This document shows, piece by piece, positions 46,001 through 51,532 of a stretch of 51,532 nt of DNA. How positions within the stretch are numbered: the stretch's first letter is position 1; each line of letters begins with the position of its first letter. The notes beneath the pieces were generated by a model. The model did no database searches, was not told the DNA's origin, and was given only the letters and a program-made list of their open reading frames with translations. The stretch is from Bacteroidales bacterium (GTDB taxonomy: Bacteria; Bacteroidota; Bacteroidia; Bacteroidales; JAQXIO01): contig JAQXIO010000028.1 in assembly GCA_029007825.1 (NCBI GenBank), positions 1 to 51,532 on the forward strand, in the 5' to 3' direction. The position numbers and the translations under genes are program-made.

Positions 46001-47331
46001 ATTCCCAAACGGTGCAATGTCGGAGCACGGTTCAACAGCACCGGATGTCCCTTCATCACGTATTCCAGAATATCCCAAACAATAGGATCTTTACGGTCTA
46101 CAATCTTTTTAGCCGATTTCACTGTCTTTACAATACCGCGTTCAATTAATTTACGTATGATAAACGGTTTATAAAGCTCAGCCGCCATATTTTTAGGAAG
46201 ACCACATTCGTGCATTTTCAATTCGGGACCTACAACGATAACCGAACGGGCAGAGTAGTCAACACGTTTTCCTAACAAGTTCTGACGGAAACGTCCTTGT
46301 TTTCCTTTCAAACTGTCTGAAAGTGACTTCAACGGACGATTGCCTTCGGATTTAACAGCGCTCGATTTACGTGAGTTATCCAACAATGAATCAACTGCTT
46401 CCTGAAGCATACGTTTTTCATTCCGGAGAATCACATCGGGAGCCTTGATTTCGATCAACCGTTTCAAACGGTTGTTACGAATAATCACACGACGGTAAAG
46501 GTCGTTCAAGTCGGATGTTGCGAAACGTCCACCATCGAGCGGAACCAAAGGCCGCAATTCGGGAGGAATAACCGGAACTACTTTTAAAATCATCCATTCC
46601 GGACGGTTCTTATTCTTAGATGCACGGAACGACTCTACAACTTGCAGACGTTTCAGCGCTTCATTTTTACGTTGTTGCGAACCATCTGTGCTGGCACGGT
46701 GACGCAAATCGTATGACAAGCTGTCCAAGTCGAGACGGGACAACATATCGTAAAGAGCTTCCGCCCCCATTTTCGCAATAAATTTGTTGGGATCACTATC
46801 GTCCAAATACTGATTGTCCTTAGGCAGTTCATCCAGTATTTTCAGATATTCATCTTCTGACAGCAGGTCGTTCGGCTCAACATCGGCAACTACTCCTGGC
46901 TGAATTACAACATAACGTTCGTAATAGATGATGGTATCCAGTTTTTTAGTAGGAAGTCCTAACAAATATCCTATTTTGTTCGGTAACGAACGGAAATACC
47001 AAATATGTGCCACGGGTACGGTAAGGGCAATGTGTCCCATACGTTCACGGCGCACTTTTTTTTCGGTAACTTCAACACCGCAACGATCGCAAACGATGCC
47101 TTTATAACGGATTCTTTTATATTTACCGCAATGACATTCATAATCACGTACCGGACCGAAAATGCGTTCACAAAAGAGACCGTCACGCTCGGGTTTATAT
47201 GTACGATAGTTGATCGTTTCCGGTTTGAGCACTTCTCCGCTCGAATGCTCCAGAATCTCTTCGGGAGATGCCAATCCGATTGATATCTTCGAAAAGTTAC
47301 TCTTTATCTTATTTTCTTTTCTAAAAGCCAT
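43057..47331 (-). CDS. rpoC: RNA polymerase beta' subunit
   Basis: The 1424-residue protein is the large catalytic subunit of RNA polymerase. It has the N-terminal zinc ribbon ([20 protein letters not shown]), the catalytic triad D470, D472 and D474 in [12 protein letters not shown], the bridge and trigger helix region ([23 protein letters not shown]), and the second Cys cluster near residue 885-900 ([16 protein letters not shown]). It follows rpoB after 34 bases in the same minus-strand operon. Its 3' end meets the bidirectional terminator. Confidence 0.98.
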   Translation of the reverse strand: MAFRKENKIKSNFSKISIGLASPEEILEHSSGEVLKPETINYRTYKPERDGLFCERIFGPVRDYECHCGKYKRIRYKGIVCDRCGVEVTEKKVRRERMGHIALTVPVAHIWYFRSLPNKIGYLLGLPTKKLDTIIYYERYVVIQPGVVADVEPNDLLSEDEYLKILDELPKDNQYLDDSDPNKFIAKMGAEALYDMLSRLDLDSLSYDLRHRASTDGSQQRKNEALKRLQVVESFRASKNKNRPEWMILKVVPVIPPELRPLVPLDGGRFATSDLNDLYRRVIIRNNRLKRLIEIKAPDVILRNEKRMLQEAVDSLLDNSRKSSAVKSEGNRPLKSLSDSLKGKQGRFRQNLLGKRVDYSARSVIVVGPELKMHECGLPKNMAAELYKPFIIRKLIERGIVKTVKSAKKIVDRKDPIVWDILEYVMKGHPVLLNRAPTLHRLGIQAFQPKMIEGKAIQLHPLACTAFNADFDGDQMAVHLPLSNEAVLEAQMLMLASHNILNPANGAPITVPSQDMVLGLYYITKLRPGAKGEGLTFYGPEEATIAYNEKKVSIHAPIKVYVDDIDEKGNTVRVLKETSVGRLMVNEFVPKEVGYINEILAKKSLRDIIGKVIKVCGVARTAQFLDDIKNLGYYMAFKGGLSFNLEDVIIPPEKEELVNKGYEEVEQILANYNMGFITYNERYNQIIDTWTHVNSKLSDILMKQLSSDNQGFNSVYMMLDSGARGSREQIRQLSGMRGLMAKPQKSGAEGGQIIENPILANFKEGLSVLEYFISTHGARKGLADTALKTADAGYLTRRLVDVSHDVIITEEDCGTLRGLVCTELKNNEDVVASLYERILGRVSVHDIQHPITGEIIVRSGEEIREDAAKKIEDSPIERVEIRSVLTCESKKGVCAKCYGRNLSTGRLVQRGEAVGVIAAQSIGEPGTQLTLRTFHVGGIASNIAAENSIISKYDGILEIDELRSVEATDEQGNKYQVVVSRLAEMRIIDPNTKIVLVTHNIPYGSKLFFNSGVTVKKGDRIIEWDPFNAVIVSEVSGKIEFENLIENVTYKVESDETTGLKEKIIIESKDRTKVPSAHIIDKSGEILKTYNLPLGAHVIKDDKSAVKSGEVLVKIPRAVGKAGDITGGLPRVTELFEARNPSNPAIVSEIDGEVSFGKIKRGNREISVTSKLGEVKKYLVPLSKQILVQENDFIRAGMPLSDGAVTPSDILLIQGPTAVQEYIVNEVQDVYRLQGVKINDKHFEVIVRQMMRKVEVLDPGDTRFLEQQIVDKHDIMEENDRIWGKKVVMEAGDSQVLKPGQIVTARKLRDENSMLKRKDLRLVEVRDAIPATSNQILQGITRAALQTTSFMSAASFQETTKVLNEAAINGKVDRLEGMKENVICGHLIPAGTGQRAFDTLVVGTKEEMERAAAARKSEVFEEQQ

Positions 47332-47365
47332 ATTTATCCTTTTTCTATAAAGAGTTTATATCTAA

Positions 47366-50300
47366 TTAATCGAGGGTCACGCTTAACCCCAGTCCTCTTA
47401 ACTCATAGAGTAAAACGTTTAAGGATTCGGGTATACCCGGTGTCGGCATAGGATCTCCTTTAACAATCGCTTCATAAGCTTTAGAACGTCCTACCACGTC
47501 ATCAGACTTAACGGTAAGAATTTCCTGAAGAATATGTGCTGCACCAAAGGCTTCCAATGCCCAAACTTCCATTTCACCAAAACGCTGACCACCGAATTGC
47601 GCTTTACCACCCAACGGCTGTTGCGTAATCAACGAATATGGTCCGATAGAACGAGCATGCATCTTATCATCGACCATGTGACCTAATTTCAACATATAAA
47701 TCACTCCTACCGTAGCAGGCTGGTCGAAACGTTCTCCGGTACCACCGTCAAACAAATAGCTTTTTCCGTAACGGGGAACTCCGGCTTTGTCCGTCCATTC
47801 GTTCAGATCGTCCAAAGTTGCTCCATCGAAAATAGGTGTAGAGAATTTAACTCCCAATTTTTGACCGGCCCAGCCGAGCACCGTTTCAAATATCTGTCCC
47901 AAGTTCATACGAGAAGGCACACCTAACGGATTCAACACAATATCGACCGGTGTTCCATCTTCAAGGAACGGCATATCTTCCTGACGAACAATCTTGGAAA
48001 CAATACCTTTATTTCCGTGACGTCCTGCCATTTTATCTCCTACCTGTAATTTTCTTTTCTTAGCGATGTATACTTTTGCCATCTGCACAATACCAGAAGG
48101 CAGTTCATCACCGATCGTCAAATCGAATTTCTTACGACGGAGTTCGGCATCCAGTTCTTTATATTTCTTAAGATAATTCACGATCACGTCGCGAATCATT
48201 TCATTCTTAGCAGCGTCTGTAGTCCAGTTGCTTACCTGAACAGAAGTGTAGTCCAACATCCGTAAGTTGGATTGTGTAAATTTCACACCTTTCGGTATGA
48301 TTTCACTGTTCATAAAGTCTTTTACCCCCTGAGATGTTTTTCCGTTTGTCAGCTTTATCAGCTTTTCAACCAGAACATTTTTCAAAGCGGTTTGTTTTGC
48401 TTCGTACTCTTCATCTAACTTAGGCAAAAGAGCTTTATCGGTAAGACGTGACTTACGTTTCTTTATCGCTCTGGAGAAGAGATTGGCTCCGATTACCACA
48501 CCTCTCAAAGAGGGAGTAGCTTTCAACGAAGCGTCTTTTACATCGCCGGCCTTATCTCCAAAGATAGCACGAAGCAGTTTCTCTTCAGGTGAAGGATCGG
48601 ACTCTCCTTTCGGAGTAATTTTACCGATCAGAATATCTCCGGGTTCAACTCTTGCTCCAACTCTGATAATACCTCTGGAATCCAAGTCTTTGGTAGCTTC
48701 TTCGCTAACGTTAGGTATATCGGATGTCAATTCTTCCATTCCCCGTTTCGTTTCACGAACTTCCAGAATGTATTCGTCAACATGAACAGAGGTGAAGATA
48801 TCTTCCTTCACGACACGTTCATTAATAACGATGGCGTCTTCATAGTTATAACCTTTCCAAGGCATGAATGCCACTTTCAGGTTTTTACCCAATGCCAATT
48901 CTCCGTTTTCGGTAGAATAGCCTTCTGTAAGTATCTGCCCTTTCGTTACACGTTGTCCCTTACGACAGATAGGCCGTAAATCGACCGTAGTGCTCTGGTT
49001 CGTTTTTCTAAACTTAGGAAGATTATAGGTTTTAACAGCATCGTCAAAACTTACAAATTCCTCATCCTCAGTTCTGTCGTATTTTATTTTAATGCATGTA
49101 GCATCAACAAAAACAATTTCACCATCTTTTTCGGCCGTTACCTGCGTACGTGAATCACGTATCAACTGACCTTCGACTCCGGTTCCTACGATCGGGGCTT
49201 CGGTTCTTAACAGAGGTACAGCCTGACGCATCATGTTCGATCCCATCAATGCACGGTTTGCATCATCGTGTTCAAGGAAGGGAATCAATGAAGCAGCGAT
49301 CGATGCGATCTGTGTCGGAGAAACGTCCATCAATGCAAGTTCTTCAGGAGCTACCACTGGGAAGTCTCCATCTTGACGGGATTTTACTTTCGGACGGATA
49401 AAGGATCCATCGTCATTTACCGGGGCATTACCCTGGGCGATTATTTTTCCTTCTTCTTCTTCCGCTGTAAAATATTTTACTCCTTTATCAGAAAGATCAA
49501 CTATTCCTCCTTCTACTTTACGATAAGGTGTTTCAATAAAACCTAAATCGTTAATCTTTGCATAAACACATAAAGACGATATCAAACCGATATTCGGACC
49601 TTCTGGCGTTTCTATAGGACAGAGACGTCCATAGTGTGTATAGTGAACGTCACGAACTTCGAATCCGGCACGTTCACGCGATAATCCTCCAGGTCCTAAT
49701 GCGGACATTCTTCTCTTATGCGTGATTTCAGCCAGAGGATTGGTCTGGTCCATAAACTGTGACAGGGCATTTGTTCCGAAGAACGAATTTACCACAGAAG
49801 AAATGGTTTTGGCATTTATCAGATCGATCGGTGTAAAGACTTCATTATCGCGTACATTCATACGTTCGCGAATTATTCTCGACATTCTTGCCAAACCTAC
49901 ACCGAACTGATTGTATAATTGTTCTCCGACTGTACGTACACGACGGTTACTCAAGTGGTCAATATCATCGACATTTGCTTTCGAGTTAACCAATTCAATA
50001 AGATATTTGATAATTTCAATTATATCTTTATTTGTCAGCACGCGGGTATCCATGTCGATATCCATATTCAATTTCTTATTGATACGGTATCGACCTACTT
50101 CTCCCAGATCATATCTTTTATCGGAGAAGAACAAATTTGTTATAACTTCCTTGGCACTTGCTTCATCTGCCGGGTCGGCATTACGCAACTGCCTGTATAT
50201 ATAGAGAACCGCTTCTTTTTCAGAATTTGTCTGGTCTTTTTGTAATGTATCGTAGATGATGCTATAGTCAGATGCGTTTTCCGATTCCTTATGCAAAAGG

Positions 50301-51178
50301 ATCGATGTTGCACCAGATTCTATAATTTCATCAATATGCTTAGCTTCGAGTTCAACTTCACGCTCGATAATCACTTCATTGCGTTCCAATGAAACAACTT
50401 CTCCCGTATCTTCATCAGTCAAGTCTTCGATCCACGTTTTCAGAACACGTGCAGCTAATTTCCGTCCAATGTATTTTTTCAGATTGGTTTTATTGACCTT
50501 TACTTCTTCAGCAAGATCAAATATTTCCAATATATCTTTATCGCTTTGATAACCGATTGCTCTCAGAAGGGTTGTTACCGGCAATTTCTTTTTCCGGTCA
50601 ATGTAAGCATACATGACATTATTTATGTCTGTTGCAAACTCAATCCAAGATCCTTTAAACGGAATAATACGTGCCGAATAAAGTTTTGTACCGTTTGTGT
50701 GAACGCTCTGGCCAAAGAATACGCCAGGGGAACGGTGTAATTGGGAAACAACCACACGTTCAGCGCCATTGATTACGAAAGTACCGCGTTCGGTCATATA
50801 AGGAATCGTACCTAAATATACGTCCTGTATCACCATTTCAAAATCCTCGTGTTCGGGATCGGTACAATAAAGCTTTAATTTTGCCTTAAGCGGTACACTG
50901 TACGTTAAGCCTCTTTCAATGCACTCATCAATTGAGTAATGAGGGGGATCAATAAAATAATCAAGAAACTCTAATACAAAGTTTGTGCGAATATCTGCGA
51001 TCGGGAAATTTTCAGCAAAAACTTTGTAAAGACCCTCATTTTGTCTTTTTTCAGGAGGAGTGTCAAGCTGTAAAAAGTCTTTAAAAGACTTTAATTGAAC
51101 TTCAAGAAAGTCCGGATAGGCCAGTGGATTCTTTATCGAAGCAAAGTTTACTCGTTGATTATCAGCTATGGAAGACAT
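47366..51178 (-). CDS. rpoB: RNA polymerase beta subunit
   Basis: The 1270-residue protein has the conserved regions of bacterial RpoB, including the rifampicin-pocket segment [68 protein letters not shown] (near residues 455-525), the [10 protein letters not shown] segment, and the C-terminal [24 protein letters not shown]. The rifampicin-pocket positions look wild type. It lies 103 bases downstream of rplL, with a terminator-like hairpin in the gap, and upstream of rpoC. It encodes the beta subunit of the core transcription enzyme. Confidence 0.98.
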   Translation of the reverse strand: MSSIADNQRVNFASIKNPLAYPDFLEVQLKSFKDFLQLDTPPEKRQNEGLYKVFAENFPIADIRTNFVLEFLDYFIDPPHYSIDECIERGLTYSVPLKAKLKLYCTDPEHEDFEMVIQDVYLGTIPYMTERGTFVINGAERVVVSQLHRSPGVFFGQSVHTNGTKLYSARIIPFKGSWIEFATDINNVMYAYIDRKKKLPVTTLLRAIGYQSDKDILEIFDLAEEVKVNKTNLKKYIGRKLAARVLKTWIEDLTDEDTGEVVSLERNEVIIEREVELEAKHIDEIIESGATSILLHKESENASDYSIIYDTLQKDQTNSEKEAVLYIYRQLRNADPADEASAKEVITNLFFSDKRYDLGEVGRYRINKKLNMDIDMDTRVLTNKDIIEIIKYLIELVNSKANVDDIDHLSNRRVRTVGEQLYNQFGVGLARMSRIIRERMNVRDNEVFTPIDLINAKTISSVVNSFFGTNALSQFMDQTNPLAEITHKRRMSALGPGGLSRERAGFEVRDVHYTHYGRLCPIETPEGPNIGLISSLCVYAKINDLGFIETPYRKVEGGIVDLSDKGVKYFTAEEEEGKIIAQGNAPVNDDGSFIRPKVKSRQDGDFPVVAPEELALMDVSPTQIASIAASLIPFLEHDDANRALMGSNMMRQAVPLLRTEAPIVGTGVEGQLIRDSRTQVTAEKDGEIVFVDATCIKIKYDRTEDEEFVSFDDAVKTYNLPKFRKTNQSTTVDLRPICRKGQRVTKGQILTEGYSTENGELALGKNLKVAFMPWKGYNYEDAIVINERVVKEDIFTSVHVDEYILEVRETKRGMEELTSDIPNVSEEATKDLDSRGIIRVGARVEPGDILIGKITPKGESDPSPEEKLLRAIFGDKAGDVKDASLKATPSLRGVVIGANLFSRAIKKRKSRLTDKALLPKLDEEYEAKQTALKNVLVEKLIKLTNGKTSQGVKDFMNSEIIPKGVKFTQSNLRMLDYTSVQVSNWTTDAAKNEMIRDVIVNYLKKYKELDAELRRKKFDLTIGDELPSGIVQMAKVYIAKKRKLQVGDKMAGRHGNKGIVSKIVRQEDMPFLEDGTPVDIVLNPLGVPSRMNLGQIFETVLGWAGQKLGVKFSTPIFDGATLDDLNEWTDKAGVPRYGKSYLFDGGTGERFDQPATVGVIYMLKLGHMVDDKMHARSIGPYSLITQQPLGGKAQFGGQRFGEMEVWALEAFGAAHILQEILTVKSDDVVGRSKAYEAIVKGDPMPTPGIPESLNVLLYELRGLGLSVTLD

Positions 51179-51219
51179 TTATCGAAGTGTTAAGTGAACT
51201 TAATATGAATTATATACGC

Positions 51220-51257
51220 AAAAAGGTTAAGAATCTTCTTCAGGAAGATTCTTAACC
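51220..51257 (-). terminator. Terminator/attenuator between rplL and rpoB
   Basis: GGTTAAGAATCTTC pairs perfectly with its complement (51225-51238 with 51244-51257, 5-base loop). On the minus strand it is followed by five T. It comes 24 bases after the rplL stop and 41 bases before rpoB, the position of the known rplL-rpoB attenuator in E. coli. Confidence 0.8.
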
Positions 51258-51281
51258 ACAGTACCTGACAAACAGGCAATA

Positions 51282-51532
51282 CTATTTAAGTTCAACTTCA
51301 GCTCCAGCTTCTTCAAGAGATTTCTTTAATGATTCTGCATCTTCTTTAGAAACGCCTTCTTTAATATTGCTAGGAGCTCCGTCAACTAAATCTTTAGCTT
51401 CCTTCAATCCAAGACCCGTAAGTTCTTTTACCAACTTAACAACTGCTAATTTATTAGCACCGGCTGCTTTAAGAACAACATCAAAAGAAGTTTTTTCTTC
51501 AGCTGCAGGACCAGCAGCAGCGGGACCAGCAG
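51282..51532 (-). CDS. rplL: 50S ribosomal protein L7/L12, N-terminus outside window
   Basis: The window shows the last 83 residues of L7/L12, ending EVELK with a TAG stop at 51284-51282. The Ala- and Pro-rich hinge ([13 protein letters not shown]) is followed by the complete C-terminal domain ([68 protein letters not shown]), which recruits translation GTPases to the ribosomal stalk. It is upstream of rpoB and rpoC on the same strand, the standard order. Confidence 0.96.
   Translation of the reverse strand, partial: AGPAAAGPAAEEKTSFDVVLKAAGANKLAVVKLVKELTGLGLKEAKDLVDGAPSNIKEGVSKEDAESLKKSLEEAGAEVELK

Noticed and set aside
1..51532. CRISPR array, tRNA, rRNA, transposase or phage gene
   Set aside because: No regularly spaced repeats, cloverleaf sequences or mobile-element proteins were recognised on either strand. 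A search with dedicated RNA models would still be needed for certainty.

Overview
The window looks like chromosomal DNA of an anaerobic Bacteroidales bacterium (Bacteroidota). Four things point there. Many genes have the Bacteroidota -7 promoter element TAnnTTTG, in three or four cases with a -33 TTG/TTTG about 19-21 bases upstream. Two proteins end in a type IX secretion (T9SS) C-terminal sorting domain. A B12-dependent methylmalonyl-CoA mutase of the succinate-propionate fermentation is present. The glycoside hydrolases (GH78, GH106, GH9) are typical of polysaccharide-degrading Bacteroidales. Genus cannot be fixed from the sequence alone.

Region by region. 1-7.9 kb: carbohydrate and envelope genes. 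These are a 5'-truncated GH78 rhamnosidase, a beta-barrel protein with rlmH on the opposite strand, an unknown 220-residue protein, a GH106 lipoprotein rhamnosidase and a frameshifted PorT-like barrel protein. 7.9-11.2 kb: an APC-family (GadC-like) amino-acid antiporter and a T9SS-secreted protein of unknown role. 11.6-18.9 kb: housekeeping genes (DUF4783-like protein, nadC, phosphodiesterase, RsmF-like rRNA methyltransferase, RsmI-like methyltransferase), then a membrane protein with a degenerate Nudix-like tail downstream of a dipeptidyl peptidase IV. 19.1-24.1 kb: a tight plus-strand cluster ftsK, lolA-like, trxB and a UroD-family methyltransferase. 24.1-26.3 kb: rplU-rpmA and serS.

26.3-29.0 kb is an AT-rich accessory patch with a small surface-type lipoprotein, a SAM methyltransferase and a GNAT acetyltransferase. 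It also carries a 55-bp degenerate second copy of the part of serS encoding class II motif 3, which suggests an insertion or recombination event next to serS. 29.4-35.0 kb holds mutA and mutB separated by a UbiA-type prenyltransferase and a CPBP protease, probably one transcript. 35.3-42.4 kb holds two tandem GH9 cellulase-like enzymes, of which only the second has accessory beta-sandwich modules, an FN3 domain and a T9SS tail. 42.6-43.0 kb is a SugE/Gdx small multidrug-type exporter. 43.0 kb to the end is the minus-strand rplL-rpoB-rpoC operon, with rplL cut by the window edge and a terminator-like hairpin between rplL and rpoB.

How the genes fit together: the GH78/GH106 pair would remove rhamnose and the GH9 pair would cut beta-glucans. 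MutAB supports succinate-to-propionate fermentation, and menaquinone made by a UbiA-type enzyme would serve fumarate respiration upstream of it. I found no CRISPR array, tRNA, rRNA, transposase or phage gene. I see no wholly new multi-gene system. The most unusual items are the serS remnant, the split mutAB operon, the unequal GH9 pair, the broken PorT-like gene, and the membrane/Nudix-like protein next to the peptidase.
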